Below, piece after piece: positions 10,411 through 18,538 of a stretch of DNA of 64,000 bases (the stretch's first letter is position 1; every line of letters begins with the position of its first letter). A model generated the notes under the pieces. That model worked only from the letters and a program-made list of their open reading frames with translations. It was not told where the DNA came from and did not search any database. The stretch lies in contig NZ_LT607733.1 of assembly GCF_900091445.1 (NCBI RefSeq), positions 2,001,501 through 2,065,500 on the forward strand, written 5' to 3'. Made by a program: the position numbers and the translations under genes. The stretch is from Micromonospora echinofusca (GTDB lineage Bacteria > Actinomycetota > Actinomycetes > Mycobacteriales > Micromonosporaceae).

Positions 10411-10961
10411 TGGTGCCCGAGAACGCCTGGGTGTTCGATACCGGCCCATTGCGACACTTCGCGCTGCAAGGATGGCTGGGAGTTCTGCGCTTTCTCGCTG
10501 CAGAGCGCCCCATCTACATCCCCGACAGCGTTGAGCGAGAACTTAACGACGCCGCCGAGCATGTGTCGGCCACTCGCGCGGTACTCGACGCTGACTGGAT
10601 TCGGGTTCACCGATCGACTAGCCCTGAATTCGCCGAAGCGTTCGCCCACTACGTCGATCGACTGGTCGCCGGCGGCAGAAACCTTGGCGAGTGCGGGGTT
10701 CTCGCCATGGGTCAAGTGTATCGGTGCGAAGTGGTGATAGACGACGCCACGCCGCGCCAGATTGCGAAGGAAAAGGGTATCCGGGTTACGGCGACTGTCC
10801 CCTTGCTGTGTGAGGCGATTCGCGCGAAGAAACTCACGACGGTGATGGTTGAGGAGCTAGCTGACAACCTTCTGGAAAGCAGGTACTACCTGCCCTTTGG
10901 TCCCGGCGGTTTCCGCCAGCATGTACTGGAGAACGGGCTTCTGGACTACGACGACCTTTGA
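10407..10961 (+). CDS. PIN-domain-like protein, probable toxin partner
   Basis: 184 aa. A PIN-type ribonuclease-like fold is suggested by the opening VFDTGPLRHF (first Asp), an Glu-bearing helix SVERELNDA, NLGECGVLAMG (central acidic residue) and VVIDDATPRQIAKEKG (C-terminal Asp pair). PIN proteins cleave RNA using clustered acidic residues. The start is GTG 10407 or ATG 10410, overlapping the stop of the XRE/ImmA gene. That tight coupling suggests a toxin-antitoxin-like module with the upstream gene as the neutralising regulator. Toxicity is inferred from context only. Confidence 0.75.
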   Translation: MMVPENAWVFDTGPLRHFALQGWLGVLRFLAAERPIYIPDSVERELNDAAEHVSATRAVLDADWIRVHRSTSPEFAEAFAHYVDRLVAGGRNLGECGVLAMGQVYRCEVVIDDATPRQIAKEKGIRVTATVPLLCEAIRAKKLTTVMVEELADNLLESRYYLPFGPGGFRQHVLENGLLDYDDL

Positions 10962-11020
10962 ACACGATCTTGCCGCGCCACGGCAACAGCAGCCTGCCTG
11001 GCTGAGATCGACGGGGCTGC

Positions 11021-11214
11021 CCCACCGCCGTCAGCCAGCACCTCGCCAAACTGTGCCTTGCCGGCCTGGTATGCGGCCGAGGCGAAGGCACCTTCGTACA
11101 CTGCTCGGCCGCCGACACCCACGTCCGGGCACTGCTCGCCGAGGCGCTGTTCCACGCCGATCATACCGACCGCAACCTACCCGACCATCCTCGCTGGCTC
11201 ACACCCGAAAGTTG
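11021..11214 (+). pseudogene. ArsR-family regulator fragment (5' missing)
   Basis: Codons from 11024 read TAVSQHLAKLCLAGLVCGRG, then EGTFVHCSAADTHVRALLAE and ALFHADHTDRNLPDH. These are the recognition helix, wing and C-terminal region of a metal-sensing-type ArsR repressor, minus the N-terminal third. No start codon or promoter is attached, and the frame runs on without a proper stop. It is debris, cut at the left by the DNA that carries the PIN gene. Confidence 0.7.
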
Positions 11215-11394
11215 TAGCCGATCACGCCCGCGCCCCAATGCAACTGCACCGCCATGAGCAAGTGTCGGATTTCAGATCCTAGGATGGCCGCGACTGCGTC
11301 GTCCACATTGGCCGAATGGTCTAGAATTCTGCTAGGTCCGGAAGTTGATGATCGCACGAATCGGTTGCTTCAACCCTGCATGAGGAGCGCATCC

Positions 11395-11811
11395 ATGTCC
11401 ATTCCTGTTGAGCTCTTGGCCGCCGCCGGCGCCGCCTTCGCGGGGACCATGGGAACGGATGTGTACCAGTACGCTCGAGCACGCTTCAAAGAACTGGCGG
11501 GTCATCGCGGCTCTTCCGGAGAAGACCCCGCCGAGCTTCAGCAACTCGACATGCTGGAGCATGCTGTCGCTGCAATTGAGCCGGCACAACGCCCGGCATT
11601 CTCGAAGGGGGTGCAGGTGCCCATCGAGAAGATTATTTCCACCTGTGTCGACGACAACCGGTCGGAGGAACTCGAAGAGTTCGTCCGGATCCTACAGGAT
11701 AAGCTGACGGAGTTGGGGCCGACGTTCGCCCATCAAACGGTTACGGGAAACTACGCGCTCGGTGACATCAACACGGCCGGCCGCGACAACAACTTCGGGA
11801 TGAATCGCTGA
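11395..11811 (+). CDS. Small helical protein with C-terminal amyloid-like motif (putative effector)
   Basis: 138 aa. Residues 1-25 form a hydrophobic, Ala-rich helix (VELLAAAGAAFAGTMGTDVY) followed by a helical charged body. The C-terminus is GNYALGDINTAGRDNNFG. The same DINTAGRDN motif sits at the N-terminus of the next protein. In known bacterial amyloid signalling pairs, a short amyloid-forming motif at the C-terminus of a small membrane-acting effector matches one at the N-terminus of an NLR-type receptor, and the genes are adjacent. The ATG at 11395 follows GAGGAG by 7 nt. The stop overlaps the next start by one base (TGATG). Function is inferred; no enzyme motif is visible. Confidence 0.65.
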   Translation: MSIPVELLAAAGAAFAGTMGTDVYQYARARFKELAGHRGSSGEDPAELQQLDMLEHAVAAIEPAQRPAFSKGVQVPIEKIISTCVDDNRSEELEEFVRILQDKLTELGPTFAHQTVTGNYALGDINTAGRDNNFGMNR

Positions 11812-13841
11812 TGACAGCCCCACACCAGGAACTGGTGTCCGTGCCGGAGCAACGGGTGGAGAACAACTTCGCGGGTCGCGATATTAACACTGCGGGCCGC
11901 GACAATGTCATCACAAACTATCTGACAGGGCTGCGTCGCCTGCGTCCACGGCCCGTCGACCCGAACATTGTGATGCCGCCTGACAGATTCGCCCCTCCGG
12001 CCGGCTTCGACGCAGCGCTGCAATCAGTCCGATCTACCAGCTTTCTCCCTGCACGATCACGGGTCATTGTGCTCAGAGCACCTGAGTCATCCGGCCGGCG
12101 CTCGGCTGGCATGCGCCTCTTGGCCGATGCCTCAGTGCCCGCCGGCCGGCACTTCGAACTCTTACCCGACTGGGACGAGCCTGATGTCGCCACCCTTCCG
12201 GAGGAGAGGAATGCGGCTTATCTTCTGAACCTGCGGGGAGTTGCCTCCCCGCTTCCGGCGCAGTTCTTCCAGGACTTGGTCCATTACGCTGGTAAGCTGA
12301 ATGCCGCCGACAGCTACCTGGTCGTCGCCGCGTCTTCCGATGTGTGGGCGGGGAGGTTGCCCGAGGCGGCTACGGGCATTCGCGTGGTCGACATCGAAAG
12401 ACCGGTCCCTCGCAAGGTCGTTGAGCAGTATCTGCCCGCTGATCGCGTAATCTGGTTGGACGACCCTGGCAGCAGCTTCTTTGGTGTACTCCCGGCCGAA
12501 TCAGCGCCAAGCGAAGCTGTCCGACTGGCAGACGTAATTGTCAGGGCCAAGGGGCCGGTCGACGTAGAAAGATTGGACGAGTACCTCGGCTGGACTGACA
12601 CTGTCCGCAGTTGGTTCCGTGGAGGCAGCAGAGACGTCGAGTCCCGTGCGATCCGAATCGCCGGAGCCGTCCTGAACGAGGCGCCCGCGGCAGTCATCCT
12701 GGACAGCGCAGACGTGCTCCTCCGGGCGCCGGAAATCGATCTTCCGCAGGAGGTGGGGGGCCTCCTTGCACGGCCAGACGCCAGCAAACGCCTTGAACCC
12801 GCGGGCATGTCGTTTGATCCGGTCACCGGAACGGCGCATCTGGTTCATGCGTCTCAAGGCCCTGCGCTCCTGACGTATCTCTGGACGCAACACATCCAGC
12901 TCAGTGAGGTACTCACTCGTTGGCTCCAGGAGATCAGCTCGGGACCGGCAAGGGGAAACCTTGACGTGCTGGCAGGGGCGCTCACGACGCTTGCCCAAGC
13001 GGTGGGCATTTCACCAGTTCTCAAGTTGGTGGACGGCTGGCTCGCCTTGAACGATGTCGGAAGCATCGACCTAGTGGGTGACTTGCTCTCGGACCTCGCC
13101 GTTCATCCGACGCTCGGCGGCAAGATCAGGCCCGAGCTGGCGAAGTGGGCTGGCGGAAAATCGCAACCGGCACGACAGCAAGCGATCGCTCGCGCCGTGG
13201 CTAACGAATTTGGGCGAACTTATACCAGCCAGGCCCTGAACAGAGTTCGAAGCCTTCTCAGGTCACCCGGAAGCGAAGACGTTCGTCAGCGTGCGCTGAA
13301 GGCACTACGACGGTTGATAGCAACGCCCGAGCTTACGGCGTTGACCGTCGACACCTTGGTCAAGTGGATTTCCGCTGAGACGGAGACAGCCACGGTCGAA
13401 CCGGGTGTGTTCCTCAATGCCTTCTCGCCGTTCCCGAATGGCAAGCCAGTGCCCGAGCCGCTGCTGCAAGCACTATCTCAGGGTGAGGAAGCTGGACAGG
13501 CTATTCGCCGCCGGCTCATCGAAGGATGGGTTCAGGTCGCTGATCGTGAGCATCGTACCGGGTCCGTCCAGGATGCGTTGCTTGAGTGGCGACGCGCCGC
13601 TGAAACCAACCTCGTGCCAGAAGAATCATTCGTCGATTTCATGGTGTCTCTCGGCCGCCACATGGGACACGTGGACCCCCTCTTCCTCAATGTTGTCAAG
13701 GCAGAGGGTCGGTTGAAGGACAAATTAATTACTAGGATTTTTGCCGATGTGGCAATCGCCTACGATCGCGCACCCGAGGGATCGATTTCTGTCGCAACGG
13801 TCATCACTGGTGCGGCTGATATTGCGAACGATCAAAGCTAG
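11811..13841 (+). CDS. Degenerate STAND/NTPase-like receptor with N-terminal amyloid-like motif
   Basis: 676 aa. Residues about 15-35 read ENNFAGRDINTAGRDNVITN, nearly the same as the C-terminus of the preceding protein. An NTPase-like domain follows (about 40-270). Its P-loop is altered (APESSGRRSAGMRLL, with Arg in place of the usual Lys), and there are Walker-B-like and sensor-like strands (YLLNLRG, SYLVVAASS). The rest is helical and repeat-like (LARPDASKRLEPAG, RVRSLLRSPGSEDVRQRALK), like the sensor part of an NLR. The model is ligand detection by the C-terminal repeats and templating of the small protein through the shared motif. ATP binding is uncertain because of the altered P-loop. 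Confidence 0.6.
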   Translation: MTAPHQELVSVPEQRVENNFAGRDINTAGRDNVITNYLTGLRRLRPRPVDPNIVMPPDRFAPPAGFDAALQSVRSTSFLPARSRVIVLRAPESSGRRSAGMRLLADASVPAGRHFELLPDWDEPDVATLPEERNAAYLLNLRGVASPLPAQFFQDLVHYAGKLNAADSYLVVAASSDVWAGRLPEAATGIRVVDIERPVPRKVVEQYLPADRVIWLDDPGSSFFGVLPAESAPSEAVRLADVIVRAKGPVDVERLDEYLGWTDTVRSWFRGGSRDVESRAIRIAGAVLNEAPAAVILDSADVLLRAPEIDLPQEVGGLLARPDASKRLEPAGMSFDPVTGTAHLVHASQGPALLTYLWTQHIQLSEVLTRWLQEISSGPARGNLDVLAGALTTLAQAVGISPVLKLVDGWLALNDVGSIDLVGDLLSDLAVHPTLGGKIRPELAKWAGGKSQPARQQAIARAVANEFGRTYTSQALNRVRSLLRSPGSEDVRQRALKALRRLIATPELTALTVDTLVKWISAETETATVEPGVFLNAFSPFPNGKPVPEPLLQALSQGEEAGQAIRRRLIEGWVQVADREHRTGSVQDALLEWRRAAETNLVPEESFVDFMVSLGRHMGHVDPLFLNVVKAEGRLKDKLITRIFADVAIAYDRAPEGSISVATVITGAADIANDQS

Positions 13842-14579
13842 ATGAGGATCGCCACCTGGATCAAGGAGCTGTCGTCCTTCCGGTACAGCTCCTTTTCCAT
13901 GTATCCGGAGACTCTGGATCAAGGCCTCCATTATGACGTACGTCTTCGCTACTCCTGGCGACCGAATCCCGATTGCCTCCGCGACCAGCCGCGTATGCCG
14001 GATCCACTTGCCCGGCATATTCTAAGAGAAACGGTGAGAAGAATCGCGGGTCAATACCGGCTGTTCGAGCACGGCAGGGCGGAGGACGCGGTCAACGCCG
14101 AGCTGTGTCGCGACGTCTGTGATGCCGAGGCTCGCATCCTTATCAGCGGCAGCGGACGAATTTCCGTCTCCCGCGCCGCTCGGCGGGCAATGCGACGACG
14201 AACCGCTGAGGAGGATGCTCTTCACACCGCCTTCGCCCGTGAGACGGTTCAGCTGCGGATGCTGCAGCGCCGCCTCACTGATCCTGCTCTCGGGCTGGTC
14301 TGGTGGGTGGACCGCTACGCCGACCTCCAGTTTGCTGCCGGAGATCCGAAAGCCAAGGTCACCTCGATCGTCGCCGCCTTCCAGACCCTACGGGAGACAC
14401 TCGACGACGCCGACGATGGGGATGCAGAGCCCCGAGTGCAGATTCGGCGGGCTGTAGAAGAAATTCTCGCCGGCGTTGAGGACCCGGATACCTTGGTGCT
14501 GGCTATGGAGATGTTACATCGAACCCTACGGCAGGCAGGACTCGTCACGCGCATGCATCAGAGGGGTGTGGATAACTAA
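13842..14579 (+). CDS. Uncharacterised helical protein, third gene of the amyloid-motif operon
   Basis: 245 aa. The product is not recognised. The ATG at 13842 directly follows the TAG of the receptor gene, so it is part of the same transcript. It is Arg/Glu/Ala-rich and predicted helical, with a coiled-coil-prone centre (about 70-150, many RR pairs). A more conserved-looking block, LGLVWWVDRYADLQFAAGDP, lies near residues 150-170. No signal peptide, membrane helix or catalytic motif is seen. It could be an accessory or immunity component of the putative defence operon, or unrelated cargo carried with it. Confidence 0.6.
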   Translation: MRIATWIKELSSFRYSSFSMYPETLDQGLHYDVRLRYSWRPNPDCLRDQPRMPDPLARHILRETVRRIAGQYRLFEHGRAEDAVNAELCRDVCDAEARILISGSGRISVSRAARRAMRRRTAEEDALHTAFARETVQLRMLQRRLTDPALGLVWWVDRYADLQFAAGDPKAKVTSIVAAFQTLRETLDDADDGDAEPRVQIRRAVEEILAGVEDPDTLVLAMEMLHRTLRQAGLVTRMHQRGVDN

Positions 14580-14744
14580 CGGCGGCTCTGCTGATCAAGG
14601 GCGGCGCGAGGGCTGAACGCACTTGTCCAGAAAGGCTGACACTCAGCCAGCGAGGCCACGGCGCATCCGACCCTGCCACCGCGAGCGCTCGGGCGTCCGA
14701 TCCGGGCGACTTCACTGCTTCTCCACAGTGCCCGCTGGCTGCTA

Positions 14745-14818
14745 TAGGATTACGGCATGAGCACCCATGCTGAGCATGGGTGCCGCAAATTCGTGTACGA
14801 ATCCCCCCTCGGACACAT
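14745..14818. repeat. tRNA-Leu 3'-end-like block, copy 2 (candidate attachment site)
   Basis: It begins TAGGATTA and GCATGAGCACCC (14755-14766) and has a perfect 10-bp hairpin GCACCCATGC-TGA-GCATGGGTGC. It ends ATCCCCCCTCGGACACAT. The spacing between the conserved ends is 53-54 nt in both this copy and the one at 7181-7255. On the minus strand the recombinase frame reads across it as CPRGDSYTN. Together the copies form direct repeats around the 7.3-14.7 kb island. Confidence 0.55.
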
Positions 14819-15290
14819 TTTAGTACATGATCCACTTGGGGTTGCCTGAGCGGACACCGTGCGGGCCGTCGGCCGGTAGGTCAGGGTCAGTCCCAGTTCG
14901 CGGTAGACCCGTGCCTTGTCGGCGGGGTCGGCGTCGCGGAGCACGATGGTGATGTTTCGCAGGGTCTCCACGAGTCGGTGGATCTCGTCAGGGCTCATGG
15001 TCTTGCGTCCGGTGTAGCGGCGCAGGGTTGCTTCGGCGGTGATCTGTTCGGCTTGGACGTCGGCGATCCATCGGCTGACGACGGTGGGGTCGGCGCCGCT
15101 GTCGAGGGCGGCGCGGTAGCGGTCCAGTCGAGTGGTGCAGGCGGCGAGGGTTTCCCGTGCTGCTTTGATGGCCTGTCCGGTGGTGTCGTCGTGTTGTGCG
15201 TCGGCCATTGCTTGGACTGTGGCGGTGAGTCGGTGGGGTGAGAAGGCTCGGGCGAGCCATGGGTCGAGTTGTTCGGTGAGGATTGGTGTG
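14750..15290 (-). pseudogene. Serine recombinase C-terminal remnant
   Basis: The minus-strand frame from 15290 reads LTEQLDPWLARAFSPHRLTA, then MADAQHDDTTGQAIKAARE, RYRAALDSGADPTVVSRWIA and LGLTLTYRPTARTV. This is the C-terminal coiled-coil region that follows the zinc ribbon in large serine recombinases. The catalytic, recombinase and zinc-ribbon parts are missing. The upstream end abuts a fragment of an unrelated nuclease-like gene. The 3' end runs into the tRNA-like block, as for the recombinase at 7272. Confidence 0.8.
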
Positions 15291-15292
15291 CG

Positions 15293-15467
15293 CCTCGTCC
15301 ATCGCCCCGAACTGTATTTCGACCTCGTACCGGGTCAGGGTCTCCGGGGCGTGCAGCAGCAGATCTAAGCGTCCGGCACGGGGCTGCCGCCGTTCGACAT
15401 CCTTGACGACCAGGTCACCGAGCCCGAGCAGGCCGGTTACCGAACCCAGCCATCTCCGCCCCGCCAA
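15293..15467 (-). pseudogene. PD-(D/E)XK nuclease-like protein, N-terminal fragment
   Basis: The minus-strand translation includes LGDLVVKDVERRQPRAGRLD, then LLLHAPETLTRYEVEIQFGA and MDEAHTN. The GRLDLLL...RYEVEIQ pattern is that of small PD-(D/E)XK-type proteins (Asp in GRLD, ExQ in YEVEIQ). The frame is cut at 15293, where the recombinase remnant begins, and has no intact continuation. Family assignment is from memory of the motif, so moderate. Confidence 0.55.
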
Positions 15468-15594
15468 TGATCAGGCCTGCTTGTCGTGAAGCGGGCTTTG
15501 GCGCACGCGTTCCGGTGCGGGGCTGTGCTGCCGGACGGGTCGCTGCGGGGAAAGCGGGTTCGGGCGGGTTTGTTGGCTCGGGCAGGATGGCGGG

Positions 15595-17172
15595 GTGATC
15601 TGGGGGAAACGGGTTCAGCGGCCGGTGCTGGGGGAGGGTAGGCCGCTCGGCGCGGTGCGGCGCGCGGTTGATGGTGCTGCCGCAGGCGGGTGGGAGGCGT
15701 TGGACCGCCTGGTCGAGGTGCTGCTTGAGGCCGAAGCTGCTGGTGATGAGGCGGCGGCGCGGTCGGCGTTGGCGATGGTGACCGGTGTTGCCGGGTTGGT
15801 GACGCGGCTCGACGCCCACGCGCGTCAGGGACCGTGGTCCGGCACGTTCCCGGAGGCTGCGGTGCGGGGGGTCAGGGTGTGCTTTTCGGGTGTGACGTCG
15901 GGGCCGGCGGCGATGGCGTTGGCCAGTATGGACGGTGATGGGCGGCTCCGGGAGCGTGCGGTCGCGGCGATGGTCGCTCGGCCGTGGCCGGAGGTGATGC
16001 CGTTTCTGGTGTTGCGTACCGCTGATTGGGTTAAGCCGGTGCGGGATCGGGCGCGGGCCGGGCTGGCGGTACTGCTCGGGGACGGTCCCGGTGCTTATCT
16101 GCCGGCGGTGCTGCCGATGGTGCTGCGTCTCGACGCTCGGGTGCGGGGTGGTTTTGCTGTCACCCAGGTACGGGCGGCGTTGCTCTCGTCGTCGCCCGAG
16201 GTGTGGCGCGGGCTGTTCGGCTCGGGTGGCCGCCGGCAGCGGCGGTTCGTGTTCGACATCGCCGTGTCGCAGGGATGGCTGCGTCTGCCCGACTATGTGA
16301 CCAGCGCCGAGACTGACCCGGATGTGGGGATTCGGGTCCGGGCGGCGGAGGTGGCCTGCCGTGAGGCGGTCTGGACCCGCCGGCTCGATGTCCTACGCCG
16401 CTTAGCGAGGTCGAGGCGGCCCGAGGTGCGGGTGGTGGCGTTGACCGGGCTGGCCCGGGTCGGCCACGACTCCGAAGTTGCCGTGCACCTGGACGATGAC
16501 GCGCCGCTGGTGCGGGCGGTGGCCCGGGACGCGGCTCGCCGCCTCGGCATCGACGCGCGGGAGCACTACCGGACTGCAGTGAGTGCCGCGGAGCCGCTCC
16601 TGGGGGCGATCACCGGACTCGCCGAGTCCGGCTCGGCCGCGGATGCTCCGCTGCTGCGGCCGTTGCTGCGCCACCCGCTGGTCAAGGTCCGCGCCCAAGC
16701 GGTCAGGGGTCTGCGGGTTCTGGATGCTCCCGTTGTCGGGGAATTGGTTCCGCTGGTGCGCGATCCGTCGCCGACGGTGGTCCGGGAAGCCACCGCCGCG
16801 CTGCGGCCGCTGGCCGGTGCCGTGCCGCCGGGCTTACCGTGGGAGCTGCTCGCGGATGGCCGGGTGGAGTTGCGCCGCGCCGGCTACCGGCTGCTGCGTG
16901 GCCGTGGCGTCGACGTCGAGTTGCGCGCCGCCCTTCTGCTGGCACTCGACCCGGATCCCCGCCTGGCCGGACGTGGCAAAGCCGACGTAACCCGCCTCGC
17001 TCGAGACGCCGAACGAACGAGCTGGCGCCGCAGCCCACGGCCGCAGCTGTTGGTCACCGCGCCGCAGCACACCGAACTGGTTGCGTTGGCGGCCCGGGCG
17101 GCGACGGTGCTTGGCGAGGACACCAGCCGAAAGCTCGCCACCTGGCTGGCGCGTACCCGCCCCGGCGGATGA
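15595..17172 (+). CDS. HEAT-repeat-like protein of unknown function
   Basis: 525 aa. The sequence is built of repeated two-helix units rich in Ala, Leu, Arg and Val, with recurring segments such as RPEVRVVALTGLARVG, HPLVKVRAQAVRGLRVLD and SPTVVREATAALRPLAG, typical of HEAT/Armadillo solenoids. There is no signal peptide or catalytic motif. The GTG at 15595 opens the frame that matches the repeat domain; no strong ribosome site is visible. It stands alone between mobile debris and adenosine kinase. A scaffold or binding role is likely, partner unknown. Confidence 0.7.
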   Translation: MIWGKRVQRPVLGEGRPLGAVRRAVDGAAAGGWEALDRLVEVLLEAEAAGDEAAARSALAMVTGVAGLVTRLDAHARQGPWSGTFPEAAVRGVRVCFSGVTSGPAAMALASMDGDGRLRERAVAAMVARPWPEVMPFLVLRTADWVKPVRDRARAGLAVLLGDGPGAYLPAVLPMVLRLDARVRGGFAVTQVRAALLSSSPEVWRGLFGSGGRRQRRFVFDIAVSQGWLRLPDYVTSAETDPDVGIRVRAAEVACREAVWTRRLDVLRRLARSRRPEVRVVALTGLARVGHDSEVAVHLDDDAPLVRAVARDAARRLGIDAREHYRTAVSAAEPLLGAITGLAESGSAADAPLLRPLLRHPLVKVRAQAVRGLRVLDAPVVGELVPLVRDPSPTVVREATAALRPLAGAVPPGLPWELLADGRVELRRAGYRLLRGRGVDVELRAALLLALDPDPRLAGRGKADVTRLARDAERTSWRRSPRPQLLVTAPQHTELVALAARAATVLGEDTSRKLATWLARTRPGG

Positions 17173-17469
17173 TTGCTCTCTCGGCCACGTACATCCCAGG
17201 CCAGTCGACTGGCCTGGGGCGGTCGCTTGAACACGACAGCGAAGGGTGCCGGTGGATGGTCGGATCGGCGACGCCGTCGATGAGGCGGTCCTCGCGTTCG
17301 AGGGTCCTGCGGTCCTGGAGTGGGTCATGAACTCCTCGTTGGCGGTTACCCACCCGGTACATGTGGAGGTCGTGGAAAGCCGATTGTGCGTGCTCCCATC
17401 GGCACCGGATGGCAGCCGATCGTCCGGTACTCTGGCCGCGCCCGAATCCGACGATTCCGCGAGGTCGAG
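17173..17469. other. Gap before adenosine kinase: no gene recognised
   Basis: About 300 bp of low-information sequence between two plus-strand genes. It holds only short frames on either strand. The adenosine kinase promoter probably lies here, but no clear -10/-35 pair can be named. Confidence 0.4.
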
Positions 17470-18441
17470 ATGAAGATCGCTGTGGCCGGCTCCATAGCCA
17501 CGGACCAGCTGATGACCTTCGACGGGCACTTCGGCGAGCTGTTACGTGAGGCGCTGCCGCAGGTGTTCGTATCGTTCCTCGCGGACGAGTTGGTGATCCG
17601 GTGTGGCGGCGTCGCGGCCAACATCGCCTTCGGGCTGGCGCAGTTGGGCATGCGGCCGGTGCTCCTGGGTGCGGTCGGGAAGGACTTCGAGGAGCACCGG
17701 GCCTCTCTGCGTGGACTCGGCGTCGAGTGCGATTTCATCCACGTCAGCGACAAGGCGCACACCGCGCGCTTCATCTGCGCCACCGATCGCGATGACAACC
17801 AGATAGCCAGCTTCTACGCCGGCGCGATGGCCGAGACCGGCGCCATCCGGCTGGTTCCGGTGGCCGAGCAGATCGGCGGCTTGGACATGGTCGTCATCGG
17901 TGCCAGCGACCCCGGCGCGATGCTCGCGCAGGCCGCCGAGTGCCGGGCGAATGGCTACCCCTTCGCCGCTGACCCCTCGCAGCAACTTCCGCGGATGAAC
18001 GGCGATCAGGTCGTGGAGCTGATCACCGGAGCCGACTATCTGCTGACCAACGAGTACGAGAAGTCGCTGCTGCAGAGCAAGGCGGGCCTGACGGACGAGC
18101 AACTATTGGAATTGGTCCGAGTTCGCGTTACCACTCTGGGCAAGGACGGCGTGGAGATCGCCGAACGAGACGGTGCCACCTTCCACGTTGCGGTGCCGGC
18201 CAGTATCGAGACCCCGGATCCGACCGGTGGCGGCGACGCGTTCCGTGCGGGCTTCTTCGCCGCACTCTCCTGGGATCTGTCGTTGGTCCGGGCCGGCCAG
18301 CTGGGCTCGCTGGTCGCCGGCCTTGCCTTGGAGAACATCGGCGCCCAGGAGTACCAGGTCGACCCGACCGTGCTTCTCGACCGTATGCGCCAGGGATATG
18401 GGGAGGAGGCTGCACGGGACTTGGCTCGACACCTTTCCTGA
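17470..18441 (+). CDS. adoK: Adenosine kinase (PfkB/ribokinase family)
   Basis: 323 aa. Phosphorylates adenosine to AMP with ATP in purine salvage in the cytoplasm. The opening MKIAVAGSIATDQLMTF, the GGVAANIAFGLAQLG block, AAECRANGYPFAADPSQQL and the C-terminal PfkB signature DPTGGGDAFRAGF (anion hole and catalytic Asp) match the actinobacterial AdoK type. The ATG at 17470 aligns with the family start; the open frame upstream is not part of it. The gene stands alone, with no partner on its strand. The usual GAGD of the signature is GGGD here. Confidence 0.88.
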   Translation: MKIAVAGSIATDQLMTFDGHFGELLREALPQVFVSFLADELVIRCGGVAANIAFGLAQLGMRPVLLGAVGKDFEEHRASLRGLGVECDFIHVSDKAHTARFICATDRDDNQIASFYAGAMAETGAIRLVPVAEQIGGLDMVVIGASDPGAMLAQAAECRANGYPFAADPSQQLPRMNGDQVVELITGADYLLTNEYEKSLLQSKAGLTDEQLLELVRVRVTTLGKDGVEIAERDGATFHVAVPASIETPDPTGGGDAFRAGFFAALSWDLSLVRAGQLGSLVAGLALENIGAQEYQVDPTVLLDRMRQGYGEEAARDLARHLS

Positions 18442-18538
18442 ACCGTCCGCCTCCCGAGGTCGACCAGAGGACCGCAGCGGCAGCGCCTGAAGGCCCGCGG
18501 TTGTGCCGGGCGCACCGAGCGCGGTTGCGTCCACGGAA

